A stretch of DNA of 64,000 nucleotides, from positions 1,798,001 to 1,862,000 of the forward strand of contig OZ244838.1 in the NCBI GenBank assembly GCA_965220695.1, in the 5' to 3' direction. The notes beneath the pieces were generated by a model. It did no database searches, had not been told where the DNA came from, and saw only the letters and a program-made list of their open reading frames with translations. Every line of letters starts with the position of its first letter. Within the stretch, counting starts at the first letter, position 1. Made by a program: the position numbers and the translations under genes. Of the stretch, positions 18,797 to 26,854 are shown piece after piece. The DNA comes from UBA9620 sp965220695. Lineage in GTDB: Bacteria; Acidobacteriota; Vicinamibacteria; Vicinamibacterales; UBA8438.

Positions 18797-18941
18797 GAGC
18801 TGGAGGGCCGCATGCAGCCTGACCCCTGCGGTCGCGGCGTTGCGTGGCCGCGGTCATCCGCAACGGCTGGCAGGTTTCGCCGGCGATGCATCGGGGCCAC
18901 GCGGCAGATCCCCGGAACGTCGCCGTGCGGCGCGCCGCCAT

Positions 18942-18947
18942 TATAAT
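18942..18947 (+). promoter_or_regulatory. -10 box for a probably leaderless GHMP kinase mRNA
   Basis: A perfect TATAAT stands at 18942-18947 and the GTG start is at 18954, leaving six bases, the usual distance to a transcription start. There is no room for a Shine-Dalgarno. The -35 region (around 18919) is poor. The site lies in the nagZ/kinase divergent gap. Confidence 0.6.
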
Positions 18948-18953
18948 GCGGCG

Positions 18954-19964
18954 GTGCAGATACACTCCTCGGCTCCGACACGTCTCGACCTCGGAGGCGG
19001 GACGCTCGACATCTGGCCCCTCTATCTGTTTCACCCCGGCGCACAGACCGTCAACGTCGCCATTCAGTTGCGCGCCACCTGCACCGTGTCCGCCCGCGAC
19101 GACGGAGCGATCTCGATACTGTCGGAGGACACCGGACGGAGACTGGCCGCGCAGCGCTGGGATCAGCTCGATACCAACGGCGACAACCGGCTGTTGGCCC
19201 ACATCGCCCGATTCTTCGAGGTCGAAGGGATCAACATCTCGACGCGCGCGACGTCACCCCTCGGCGCAGGCATCGCCGGATCATCCGCGCTGACCATCGC
19301 CGTCTGCGCCGCACTGGCGCGGTGGCAGCAGCGCCGACTCTCGTCCGAACAGTTGTTGACGCTCGCCATGAACCTCGAGACCCGTACGCTCCGCATCCCG
19401 ACCGGCGTACAGGACTATTACGCGGCGTTGTACGGCGGGGTCTCCGTGGTGGCGCTGGGACCGCTCGGGGTGACGAGAACACCGCTCGATATCGATCCCC
19501 ATGAGTTGCAACGCCGCCTTGTGCTCGTCTACAGCGGCGACTCGCGCTCGTCCGGCATCAACAACTGGGACATCACTCGCCGGTACATTGACGGAGACGA
19601 ACGGATCGCCGTAGCGTTCGACGGACTGCGGGACATCGCGGCCGCCATCCGCGACGCCCTGGACCGCCGGGACTGGCCCGATCTCGCCGTCCAGATCAAC
19701 CGCGAGTGGCGCGTGCGGCGAACGCTGGCCCCCGGCATCTCGACATCCGCCATCGACAGACTCATGGAACGGGCCTCGGCAGCCGGTGCGCTGGCCGGCA
19801 AGGTGTGCGGCGCCGGTGGTGGCGGTTGTGTCTTTTTTCTCGTCGATCCGCGCCGCCGGGGTGAGGTCGTCGACACCCTCGCGAGCGCCGGCGCACGGCT
19901 GCTGGACTGTCGGATCGACACCGGCGGCGTGCTGGTGGCGCACAACGAAGGGGAGGCGGCCTGA
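18954..19964 (+). CDS. GHMP-family sugar kinase of unknown substrate
   Basis: A 336-residue GHMP (galacto/homoserine/mevalonate/phosphomevalonate) kinase. Motif 1 is APTRLDLGGGTLD (about 6-18), motif 2 the ATP loop SPLGAGIAGSSAL (about 99-111), motif 3 KVCGAGGGGCVFF (about 282-294). It resembles heptose-7-phosphate-kinase-like and galactokinase-like members more than mevalonate kinase, but the substrate cannot be read from sequence. The start is GTG 18954, because homology begins there and a TATAAT box lies immediately upstream. Being divergent from nagZ, it may phosphorylate a sugar released in wall recycling (inference). Confidence 0.8.
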   Translation: MQIHSSAPTRLDLGGGTLDIWPLYLFHPGAQTVNVAIQLRATCTVSARDDGAISILSEDTGRRLAAQRWDQLDTNGDNRLLAHIARFFEVEGINISTRATSPLGAGIAGSSALTIAVCAALARWQQRRLSSEQLLTLAMNLETRTLRIPTGVQDYYAALYGGVSVVALGPLGVTRTPLDIDPHELQRRLVLVYSGDSRSSGINNWDITRRYIDGDERIAVAFDGLRDIAAAIRDALDRRDWPDLAVQINREWRVRRTLAPGISTSAIDRLMERASAAGALAGKVCGAGGGGCVFFLVDPRRRGEVVDTLASAGARLLDCRIDTGGVLVAHNEGEAA

Positions 19965-20043
19965 ACAACCGCGGCGCGGCGAGCACGCCGGGACGCGGCC
20001 CACACGGCATGACGGTGGGGCACGCGCAGCTAGCAGCCAGTCG

Positions 20044-20826
20044 TCAGGGCGCGATGTAATTGTGGTAGTTTTCGTGGGTGATGCGCGCGGTCACCGCCTC
20101 GCCGGACTCGCCGAGCGTCCTTCCCACGCGCTCGTTGAGGTCGAACCCGAAGGCCGCGGCGTCGCCGATATCGATGAGGATTTCTTCGACCGCCGCGTAG
20201 GACTCACGCTCACCGGCCTGCATCATTCGTGAGAACGCCAATTCCCCGTCGATCGTCAAGGACACGAAGCAATCCGCCACCGGACGCACCACGATCTCGA
20301 GTTGGCGCTCTGCGACCGAGCCCTCCACGGGAACCGGGAGCGGCGGAAGGTCTGCACGGACCGGCAGGAGCGGTGTCGACACCTCCGCCTCGATCTCCGG
20401 GGTCCCCGCAACCCCGTACTGCAGATACAGCAACAACGCGGCAATTGTGACACTGGCGAGCGCAAGCGTGAGTACCGCGCCCGTCATGCGCTGCCGGCTC
20501 AGATAAACGTGCGCGTCGCGCAAGTGGTGTTCTGCCAGCGGAGTGTCGGCGGTGCCGCAATCCGACAAATGGGCCATGAAATCCCGCTGCGTCTGCTCCG
20601 GGTCCAGTCCCACCTCGCGAGCGTAGGTACGAACGAAGGCGCGGGTGAAGATGCCTCCGGGCAGCCGGTCACCGTCATTCGCTTCAATCGACTCGAGCAT
20701 GCTGACGGAAATCTTGGTCGTCGCCGCGATCTGCCGAAGCGAGATCCACCGGGCCTCGCGGGCGCCGCGCAGGCGCGCGCCGACGTCGTCGCAGGGGGTC
20801 GACGGCGGATCATGGTCTTCTGGCAT
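20044..20826 (-). CDS. RodZ-like HTH membrane protein
   Basis: A 260-residue protein with an N-terminal HTH_25 helix-turn-helix (about 14-80: GARLRGAREARWISLRQIA through FVRTYAREVGLDP), a single membrane segment (about 113-136, VLTLALASVTIAALLLYLQYG) and a C-terminal DUF4115-like beta domain with RQLEIVVRPVADCFVSLTIDGE. This is the RodZ architecture: a bitopic morphogenesis protein linking MreB to the elongation machinery, with the HTH used for protein contact. The 5' end overlaps thiE by 17 bp. It ends the ffh-led operon. Confidence 0.82.
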   Translation of the reverse strand: MPEDHDPPSTPCDDVGARLRGAREARWISLRQIAATTKISVSMLESIEANDGDRLPGGIFTRAFVRTYAREVGLDPEQTQRDFMAHLSDCGTADTPLAEHHLRDAHVYLSRQRMTGAVLTLALASVTIAALLLYLQYGVAGTPEIEAEVSTPLLPVRADLPPLPVPVEGSVAERQLEIVVRPVADCFVSLTIDGELAFSRMMQAGERESYAAVEEILIDIGDAAAFGFDLNERVGRTLGESGEAVTARITHENYHNYIAP

Positions 20827-21502
20827 GGCGTGTCACATAGGACCTTCGGATCGTGTCCACGACCTGGCCGACGGTCTCGAATCGACCGCTGGCGCCGGTA
20901 CGGGCGAACAGCCCGATCGCCGCGATGCCCGCCGCCCCGACGCGAAGCACCTCTAGGGCATTATCGGCAGTTATGCCGCCAATCGCCAGTACCGGAATGC
21001 ACACGGCGCCGGCCACCGCGGCGACCGGCGCGACCCCGCTGGCGGACACGCCCGGTTTGGACCGTGAAGGAAAGACAGTTCCGAACTGGAGGTAATTCAA
21101 ACCGCCCTGCTCCGCCAGACGTATCGCCTGGCCGGCATCATGCACCGAGCGGCCGAGCAGGAATCGATCCGGCACATGCGGACGCACGGCTGGCGCCGGC
21201 AGCGAGTGCTCGCGCAGATGCACGCCGGCCGCGCCGGCCGCCAGCGCAATGTCGAGACGGTCGTTGACGAGAATGGCCGTGTCCGATCGCCGTGCCAGAT
21301 CGACACAGCGAACCACAAGATCGAGCAACACGGAATCCGGCAGATCCGGTTCGCGCACCTGAATGAGATCGACTCCGCCGGCGACCGCCGCCGCGACCAA
21401 TTCCAACACCGCGGACACACGGTCGGAGTCGGTTCCCGGCAGCCGTCCGCGACAGGTCACGAGCGAGACGATTGGACGCCTGGTCAGCGGTGCTGAGCCC
21501 AC
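20810..21502 (-). CDS. thiE: Thiamine phosphate synthase
   Basis: A 230-residue TIM-barrel enzyme that joins HMP-PP and thiazole phosphate. Seen are DLIQVREPDL (about 45-54), ILVNDRLDIALAAGAAGVHL (about 77-96), LGRSVHD, YLQFGTVFPSRSKPG with the thiazole-phosphate loop, and VLAIGGIT near the C-terminus. The family includes the TenI branch, which lacks synthase activity; retention of the VNDR and GxVFP motifs favours ThiE. It overlaps the preceding membrane-protein gene by 19 bp and the rodZ-like gene by 17 bp. No TPP riboswitch can fit upstream. Confidence 0.88.
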   Translation of the reverse strand: MGSAPLTRRPIVSLVTCRGRLPGTDSDRVSAVLELVAAAVAGGVDLIQVREPDLPDSVLLDLVVRCVDLARRSDTAILVNDRLDIALAAGAAGVHLREHSLPAPAVRPHVPDRFLLGRSVHDAGQAIRLAEQGGLNYLQFGTVFPSRSKPGVSASGVAPVAAVAGAVCIPVLAIGGITADNALEVLRVGAAGIAAIGLFARTGASGRFETVGQVVDTIRRSYVTRHARRP

Positions 21503-21879
21503 GGGCGGGTCTCCTCGCTGCCCGGGGTGTCACTCCGTATCCGTGGAGTCTGCCGCGCCGCGTTCGACTCCGGGCGCGCGCGCCGCGCCGTGGCGCGGAT
21601 CCATGCCAACAGTTCCCAGGCGCCGGCCCACAGATTGACGATGCCTACGCCGGACACAGCGCCACGCACGACCGTCAATTGTGCGATTCCACCGAGCAGC
21701 GGGAACCACGTCAGCAGCAGGTTCCGGTCCCACAGGGTGGACCAGGGCGCAATCACCAGCAACAGACCTGTTTCCAGGAGGTATACGATGAGCAGGCAGC
21801 GGCTGATCAGCCCATGCTGAACGCCCCGCTGCATTCGATTGGCGCTGCGTCCCTCCTGGCAGCGTTGCTCTTCGGTCAC
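21484..21879 (-). CDS. Small two-helix membrane protein of unknown function
   Basis: A 131-residue protein with two to three hydrophobic segments (LISRCLLIVYLLETGLLLVI, then LLLTWFPLLGGIAQ and AVSGVGIVNLWAGAWELLAWI) and a polar Arg/Pro-rich tail. I do not recognise a named family. The sequence has the hydrophobic pattern and codon character of a real gene and lies in line between rnhB and thiE, overlapping thiE by 19 bp. ATG 21834, closer to the first membrane segment, is an alternative start. A function cannot be given. Confidence 0.6.
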   Translation of the reverse strand: MTEEQRCQEGRSANRMQRGVQHGLISRCLLIVYLLETGLLLVIAPWSTLWDRNLLLTWFPLLGGIAQLTVVRGAVSGVGIVNLWAGAWELLAWIRATARRARPESNAARQTPRIRSDTPGSEETRPWAQHR

Positions 21880-22110
21880 GAATGCCCCAATGTGCTCCCT
21901 CGTCGCGCCTTACATTGGCCGTGCGCGGCATCATTACGACCAGAGCCCGGTGCACCGCGGGGTGTCGATACGGACTGCTGTGCGGTGAGTCTCATCCTCC
22001 GGGAGACCCCCGCCGATCGTCAGACTCCGCCCGCTCGGCTCCAGAGACGTTCACATCGCCGCGTCTCTTACAGATCTTCGGGCATGTTTCATGGAAGCCG
22101 ACCGATGATA

Positions 22111-22713
22111 TCAAACCAGCGACCGTGGTCGGAACGAGCGTCGATGCGCATCGGAATAGCCGTACCTGAGCAGCGCGGCGAGGTGCTCCGCTGTCGCGTA
22201 CCCCTTGTGCCGGTCGAACCCGTAACGCGGATCCGCCTCGTGCAGCCGGGTCATTGTCCGATCCCGGGTCACCTTGGCCATGATGGAGGCCGCCGCGATT
22301 GCGGCGCATCGGCGATCGCCACCGACTATCCCGCGCTGCGGAATGAAGATTCCCGGAATGCGAAACCCATCGACGATCAGAAAGTCCGGCAGCGGGACAA
22401 GGCTGGTCACGGCGGCGCGCATCGCGGCCAGCGACGCGCGGTGAATGTTCATCCGGTCGATGGCCTCGGGCTCCTGCACACCGAGTGACCAGGAGACGCC
22501 TGCGGCCACGAGCTCGTCGTAGAGTCGTTCGCGCGCGGTGACGCTGAGCAGCTTCGAGTCACGCAGCCCGGTCACCCCGTCTCCCGGGGGCAGCACCACC
22601 GCCGCCGCCACAACCGGGCCCGCCAGGCTTCCGCGCCCCACCTCGTCGACGCCGGCGATACGCTCGAACCCGAGTCGGCGCAACTCGTTCTCGACCGTCC
22701 TGCGCGCCGGCAT
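22111..22713 (-). CDS. rnhB: Ribonuclease HII
   Basis: A 200-residue endonuclease that cleaves RNA in RNA-DNA hybrids and starts ribonucleotide excision. The start ATG 22713 (MPARRTVENELRRLG) is chosen over an upstream start because homology begins here. IAGVDEVGRGSLAGPVVAAAVVLP holds the first Asp/Glu pair, LIVDGF the next Asp, and IAAASIMAKVTRDR the later motif; RYGFDRHKGY is typical of HII. It follows rplS on the minus strand after an 80-bp gap that contains a REP-like inverted repeat. Confidence 0.94.
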   Translation of the reverse strand: MPARRTVENELRRLGFERIAGVDEVGRGSLAGPVVAAAVVLPPGDGVTGLRDSKLLSVTARERLYDELVAAGVSWSLGVQEPEAIDRMNIHRASLAAMRAAVTSLVPLPDFLIVDGFRIPGIFIPQRGIVGGDRRCAAIAAASIMAKVTRDRTMTRLHEADPRYGFDRHKGYATAEHLAALLRYGYSDAHRRSFRPRSLV

Positions 22714-22719
22714 CTGACC

Positions 22720-22798
22720 GCTAGCAGTCCGTGGTGAAACCCCGCGTCGCATCGAGATTGGTGCTGCGCCCGCTGCGCTCGGGCAGCGGGCTGCTAGC
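22720..22798. repeat. REP-like nested inverted repeat between rplS and rnhB
   Basis: GCTAGCAG at 22720-22727 and CTGCTAGC at 22791-22798 are exact inverted copies. Between them CCCGCTGC and GCAGCGGG form an inner hairpin with a six-base loop (about 22769-22790). CTAG is rare in this GC-rich sequence, and the fragment AGCAGTCCGTGG recurs near 38013. It fills almost the whole rplS-rnhB gap. Confidence 0.5.
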
Positions 22799-23144
22799 CG
22801 GTGGACCGACGTTTCTCTCGCAGCCGCGCCGCCCGCCCGCGCAGTTTGCGCAGGAAATACAGCTTCGCACGGCGCACGCGCGCTGCCCGTCCGATCTCGA
22901 TCTTGTCGATCGACGGCGAGTGCAACGGGAAAATACGCTCGACGCCCTGACCGAACGACACCTTCCGGACCGTGAAGGTACTGCGGACGCCGCCCCGCTT
23001 GATGGCGATGACTACACCTTCGAACACCTGAATCCGCTCTTTTTCTCCCTCGCGAATCCTGACGTGCACGCGCACCGTCAATCCGGGCCGGAGGTCCGGA
23101 CGATCGTGCAACTGGGTCTGCTCAATTGTTTCAATGGCGTTCAT
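22794..23144 (-). CDS. rplS: 50S ribosomal protein L19
   Basis: A 116-residue ribosomal protein at the 30S-50S interface. GLTVRVHVRIREGEKERIQVFEGVVIAIKRGG and the FPLHSPSIDKIEI segment are diagnostic, followed by VRRAKLYFLRKLRGRAARL. The start codon overlaps the trmD stop (ATGA), giving translational coupling within the usual rpsP-rimM-trmD-rplS order. Length is typical. Confidence 0.97.
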   Translation of the reverse strand: MNAIETIEQTQLHDRPDLRPGLTVRVHVRIREGEKERIQVFEGVVIAIKRGGVRSTFTVRKVSFGQGVERIFPLHSPSIDKIEIGRAARVRRAKLYFLRKLRGRAARLREKRRSTG

Positions 23145-23902
23145 CTGTTCGCTCCTGCGTCACGGGCGGTCTGGCGTACTTGCAGTTCCTGCAGAATCGC
23201 CCGCTCCTCGTCATCGAGCGCCGCGCGCTCGAGCAGATCCGGCCGCCGTTCCAACGTCCGTCGGATCGCCTCCCGTTTCCTCCAGTGGCGTATCTCTCCA
23301 TGATGCCCGGAGAGCAACACTTCGGGCACCGACTGTGCTCCGACCGTAGCCGGCCGGGTATAGTGGGGACAGTCAAGCAATCCCTGCGCAAACGAATCCT
23401 CCCGGACAGACTGCGCGTCGCCGACGACTCCGGGAATCTGGCGTGCGACCGCATCCACGACGATCGCCGCCGGCAGTTCTCCACCGCTCACGATGTAGTC
23501 GCCGACTGAGATCTCATCGGTCACCAGTCGCTGTCGAACTCGTTCGTCGACACCCTCATACCGGCCGCACAAGAGCACCACATGCCGCAACGTGCTCAGT
23601 CTGACCGCCTCCGCGTGACAGAACGGACGCCCCTGCGGGGACAGCAAGACGACCGCCTCAGGGCTCCCATATCGCGTGCGAATCGCCTCGGCGGCTCTGA
23701 GGAACGGCTCCAGCTTCAACACCATGCCCGGCCCGCCGCCGTATGGCACGTCATCCACGGTCCGGCGCCGGTCATCGCTGAAGTCGCGCAGGTCGTGAAT
23801 ACCGACCTCCAGGCATCCGTGCTCAACCGCTCTGCCCAGTACGCCTTCCCGCAGGACGACCTCGAGCATGCCCGGGAAGATGGTGACGAGATCAAATCTC
23901 AG
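23141..23902 (-). CDS. trmD: tRNA (guanine-N1)-methyltransferase, probable CTG start
   Basis: A 253-residue SPOUT methyltransferase that makes m1G37 in tRNA. Conserved parts are RFDLVTIFPGMLE at the N-terminus, DDVPYGGGPGMVLK, VVLLCGRYEGVDERV and ISVGDYIVSGGELPA (AdoMet knot). Homologues begin MRFDxVTxFP, and here the corresponding codon is CTG at 23902-23900, with AGGGAGGA just upstream. No in-frame ATG, GTG or TTG lies at a sensible distance; the next ATG upstream would add about 26 non-homologous residues inside rimM. The gene overlaps rimM by 11 bp and rplS by 4 bp. Confidence 0.93.
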   Translation of the reverse strand: MRFDLVTIFPGMLEVVLREGVLGRAVEHGCLEVGIHDLRDFSDDRRRTVDDVPYGGGPGMVLKLEPFLRAAEAIRTRYGSPEAVVLLSPQGRPFCHAEAVRLSTLRHVVLLCGRYEGVDERVRQRLVTDEISVGDYIVSGGELPAAIVVDAVARQIPGVVGDAQSVREDSFAQGLLDCPHYTRPATVGAQSVPEVLLSGHHGEIRHWRKREAIRRTLERRPDLLERAALDDEERAILQELQVRQTARDAGANR

Positions 23903-24482
23903 TCCGATCCTCCCTGTCCGCTTTCCGCACCGGGCGCCCCGCCGCCACGCTGTCTGCCCGGGGCACACGGGCTGGCGCATTGAGTCCCAGCAGCCCCTGC
24001 GGCGGATCGATGACAATCAGCCGCACTGCGGGATCGACCTTCACGCAGATGGGCGCCACAAGCGGCACCTGCTGCTCGCCTGCACCGTCACTCACGACCA
24101 ATCGATTGACGCCGGCGTCACCTTCCACAGCCTGCACCGTGCCGACGATCGCGCCCGACAGGGTCTCGACGCGGCACCCGATCAGTTCGTGATGGTAGTA
24201 GGAGCCGGCGGGCAGCGGCTCGAGCGTCTCCTCCGGAATACGCAGTTCAGCCGCCGCCAGCGCCTCTGCGTCGCTCATCGTCTCCACGCCCTCGAGCCCC
24301 AGAATCGGCCGCTGTCGATGAAATCGCACGTCTCGAATCAGCAATGTCACGAGTCGCCCGCCGCGGCGCACGTGCAACGCATTGCCCGGCCGAAAACGCT
24401 CACCGGCAAAGTCGGTATCCGGGTCGACGATCACGCGCCCCCGATTGCCGTGCGCGCGAGCGATGCGACCCACCGTCACCAT
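23892..24482 (-). CDS. rimM: 16S rRNA processing protein RimM
   Basis: A 196-residue 30S assembly factor that helps mature the 16S 3' domain. VTVGRIARAHGNRGRVIVDPDTD is the N-terminal signature, and PAGSYYHHELIGCRVETLSGAIVGTV opens the PRC-barrel domain. The C-terminal 30 residues are a polar tail longer than usual and overlap the trmD start. It lies in the canonical rpsP-khpA-rimM-trmD-rplS order, 26 bp after khpA. Confidence 0.94.
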   Translation of the reverse strand: MVTVGRIARAHGNRGRVIVDPDTDFAGERFRPGNALHVRRGGRLVTLLIRDVRFHRQRPILGLEGVETMSDAEALAAAELRIPEETLEPLPAGSYYHHELIGCRVETLSGAIVGTVQAVEGDAGVNRLVVSDGAGEQQVPLVAPICVKVDPAVRLIVIDPPQGLLGLNAPARVPRADSVAAGRPVRKADREDRTEI

Positions 24483-24508
24483 CGCGTCCCAGTCCAGGAG
24501 CCACCTCG

Positions 24509-24754
24509 CTACGGTGCGTCAATGAAGTCGACCGACACGCGACGCACGCCGGAACCTTCCGCGAATTCGGCGAGCGTCCTGATGGAGGCCGCCGTCCGGC
24601 CCTGGCGTCCGATCATGCGTCCCAGATCACGACCCGCGGTCGACACTTCGATACGCGTGGCGTCCCGGCCCTCCCGCTCTGTCACCGATACGTCATCGGC
24701 ACGGTCGGCCAGCACACGTGCAATGACTTCCACGACCGCGCGGGCGCGACTCAT
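24509..24754 (-). CDS. khpA: KH-domain RNA-binding protein
   Basis: An 81-residue single KH domain protein of the KhpA/YlqC type. The motif GRDLGRMIGRQGRTAASIRTL contains the GxxG loop (GRQG, about 50-53), which contacts RNA. KhpA works with KhpB in RNA metabolism and, in some species, cell elongation. Its ATG overlaps the rpsP stop (ATGA). The position between rpsP and rimM is conserved in many bacteria. Confidence 0.92.
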   Translation of the reverse strand: MSRARAVVEVIARVLADRADDVSVTEREGRDATRIEVSTAGRDLGRMIGRQGRTAASIRTLAEFAEGSGVRRVSVDFIDAP

Positions 24755-25044
24755 GTCGCCACTCGGGTTTCGTCACTCTCGGCGCCAGCGGACTCCGTCT
24801 CCGGAGGCGGGGCCGGGTGCCGGGCCAGCAGCGTGCGCACCGTATCCGACAACCGCGCGCCGTGGCTGGTCCAGTAGCTCACGCGTTCGCGGTCGACCTT
24901 GACCTCTTCAGGGTCGGTCCGCGGATTGTAGTGTCCGAGCAGCTCCACGAAGCGCCCGTCGCGGGGCGCGCTGGACTCGATGACCACGACCCGATAACAC
25001 GGACGCTTCTTGGTTCCAACTCGACTCAATCGAATAGTCAACAT
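24751..25044 (-). CDS. rpsP: 30S ribosomal protein S16
   Basis: A 97-residue ribosomal protein. MLTIRLSRVGTKKRPCYRVVV and the LGHYNPRTDPEEVKVD segment are diagnostic. The last 20 residues are an acidic Pro/Glu-rich tail beyond the ribosomal core. It follows ffh after 15 bp and overlaps khpA by 4 bp. Confidence 0.97.
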   Translation of the reverse strand: MLTIRLSRVGTKKRPCYRVVVIESSAPRDGRFVELLGHYNPRTDPEEVKVDRERVSYWTSHGARLSDTVRTLLARHPAPPPETESAGAESDETRVAT

Positions 25045-25059
25045 ACTTGTGTGTTCTCC

Positions 25060-26451
25060 TCAGCGTGGACGTCTCGCGTCGTGTTGCGACCGGACCGGAA
25101 AGCGAAGACCCGCGGGCATCCCGCGGCGTCGACCTCCCATCTTCTTCAGTGACCGCGATGACGCCCCCACGGTCCGCAGCATGCGGCGCATGTCCTTGAA
25201 CTGCTTCAACAACCGGTTGACGTCCTGCACCGTCGTGCCGCTGCCACGCGCGATCCGCCGGCGCCGGCTCCCGTCGATCACCTGATGGTGCAACCGTTCT
25301 CGCACGGTCATCGAATCGATGATTGCCATCGTCTGCAGGAGCGCCTTCGGATCCGGCTCCTCCGGCCTGCGCGGCGCCATCTGTCCCATGCCGGGGAGCA
25401 GATCGACCAGCCGGTCGAGTGGACCCATGCGCGCGACCGCCGACAACTGGTCGCGCATGTCCTGCAAGCTGAACTCGTTGCGCCGGATCGTCCGCTCGAG
25501 TCGGGTCGCGTCCTCCTTGCTGACAACCTGTTCCGCCTTCTCCACCAGCGAGAGCACGTCACCCATCCCGAGCATGCGAGAGACGAGCCGATCCGGGTGA
25601 AACGGCTGCAGATCCTGCAGGCGCTCGCCATCACCGACGAACGACACGGGCACCCCGACCACCGAGACCACGGAGAGGGCCGCGCCGCCTCGAGCGTCAC
25701 CATCCATCTTCGTCAGCACGACTCCCGTAATGCCCAGCCGGCGGTGGAACTCGCCCGCGCTCTTGATCGCGTCCTGCCCGGTCATTGCGTCAGCAACATA
25801 GAGCAGGTCCGACGGCGCCACGGCCGCCTTGAGCGTGTCGAGTTCGCCCATCAGGTCATCGTCGATGTGCAGACGCCCGGCGGTGTCGACCAGCACCACA
25901 TCGAAGCCGTAGGACCGCGCCATTGCAACGGCGTCCTCCGCCCTCGCGACGGCCGCGGCGCCCGACTCGATGTCATGCGCCCGGATTCCCGCGTCGGCCG
26001 CCAGCACCCTGAGCTGTTCGATGGCGGCCGGACGGCGCACGTCGGTCGAGACCACGACCGGGTGCCGCCCCTCTTCGCGCAACCACCGGGCCAGCTTCAC
26101 GGTGGTTGTCGTCTTTCCGGCGCCCTGCAGCCCCAGCAACAACACCACCTGTGGACGCTGGCGACTGGCGCACAGCCCTACCGGGCCGTCGCCGAGCAAT
26201 GCGCGCAACTCGTCGCGCACGATCGCCACGACCTGCTGTGCCGGGGTGAGGCTCTGGAGCACGTCACGATCCACCGCGCGGTCGCGCACCCGATCGATGA
26301 ACGCCTTGACGACCTTGAAGTTGACATCTGCCTCGAGCAGCGCCATCCGTATCTCGCGAAGGGCGGACTCGACCGACTCGGGGGTGAGCCGGGTCTCGCG
26401 CCGCACCGACGCGAACACACCCTGCAGACGTTCACTGAGCGAGCCAAACAT
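25060..26451 (-). CDS. ffh: Signal recognition particle protein Ffh
   Basis: A 463-residue SRP GTPase that binds signal sequences and 4.5S RNA and docks with FtsY. The N domain is residues 1-90; the G domain has LGLQGAGKTTTTVKLA (G1, about 105-120), VSTDVRRPAAIEQL (G2), VDTAGRLHIDDDL (G3) and TKMDGDARGGAAL. The C-terminal M domain includes the RNA-binding SRRRRIARGSGTTVQDVNRLLKQF-type segment and a Lys/Arg tail. It leads the ten-gene minus-strand operon. A sigma70-type promoter lies 36 bp upstream. Confidence 0.97.
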   Translation of the reverse strand: MFGSLSERLQGVFASVRRETRLTPESVESALREIRMALLEADVNFKVVKAFIDRVRDRAVDRDVLQSLTPAQQVVAIVRDELRALLGDGPVGLCASRQRPQVVLLLGLQGAGKTTTTVKLARWLREEGRHPVVVSTDVRRPAAIEQLRVLAADAGIRAHDIESGAAAVARAEDAVAMARSYGFDVVLVDTAGRLHIDDDLMGELDTLKAAVAPSDLLYVADAMTGQDAIKSAGEFHRRLGITGVVLTKMDGDARGGAALSVVSVVGVPVSFVGDGERLQDLQPFHPDRLVSRMLGMGDVLSLVEKAEQVVSKEDATRLERTIRRNEFSLQDMRDQLSAVARMGPLDRLVDLLPGMGQMAPRRPEEPDPKALLQTMAIIDSMTVRERLHHQVIDGSRRRRIARGSGTTVQDVNRLLKQFKDMRRMLRTVGASSRSLKKMGGRRRGMPAGLRFPVRSQHDARRPR

Positions 26452-26486
26452 GGATAGTCACGCTAAAGCGGAAAACCAAACTGTTC

Positions 26487-26516
26487 ACAGTAGCGCTGGC
26501 GTCACGTCGATGTCAA
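26487..26516 (-). promoter_or_regulatory. Sigma70-type promoter for the ffh operon
   Basis: On the minus strand TTGACA (26516-26511) and TACTGT (26492-26487) are 18 bp apart. This puts transcription start near 26480 and gives a leader of about 28 bases before ffh. The -35 is a perfect consensus. Confidence 0.7.
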
Positions 26517-26854
26517 TGGCCACGAAGGGTGGAAGATCATCGCTACCTGAATATGGACTTCCTCAAGGAGCAGAAGAAGGACCTGCTGCAAGCCGCAGCC
26601 TGAAGAACATCGACATCGACCTCAGCCATGACCACCATTTGCACAACTTGACGTACACAACCTCCGAATCCCGGCCGCGCGTCACGCGCCCGGGACAGGC
26701 ACCAGCTGACGGCAACTGTCAGTGTCGGTGTCTTCGCCGGCTGGACACATTCAGGCACCCAGCCCGCCGACGTTGGCACCTCATGTCGCGGGGCGCAGAC
26801 GACGTGCTCGCGGCATGGAGCTGACGACCGGGCCTACATTTCCAACGTGTGTTG
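26517..26854. other. Gene-free stretch between the ffh promoter and the truncated gene
   Basis: About 340 bp with no convincing gene, RNA or repeat. A short plus-strand frame near 26550-26600 (MDFLKEQKKDLLQ) has no ribosome-binding site or recognisable family and ends after 16 codons. It may be decayed sequence beside the insertion element. Confidence 0.4.

Noticed and set aside
21503..21560. Possible TPP riboswitch before thiE
   Set aside because: The upstream region is the coding sequence of the membrane-protein gene and shows no THI-box sequence.
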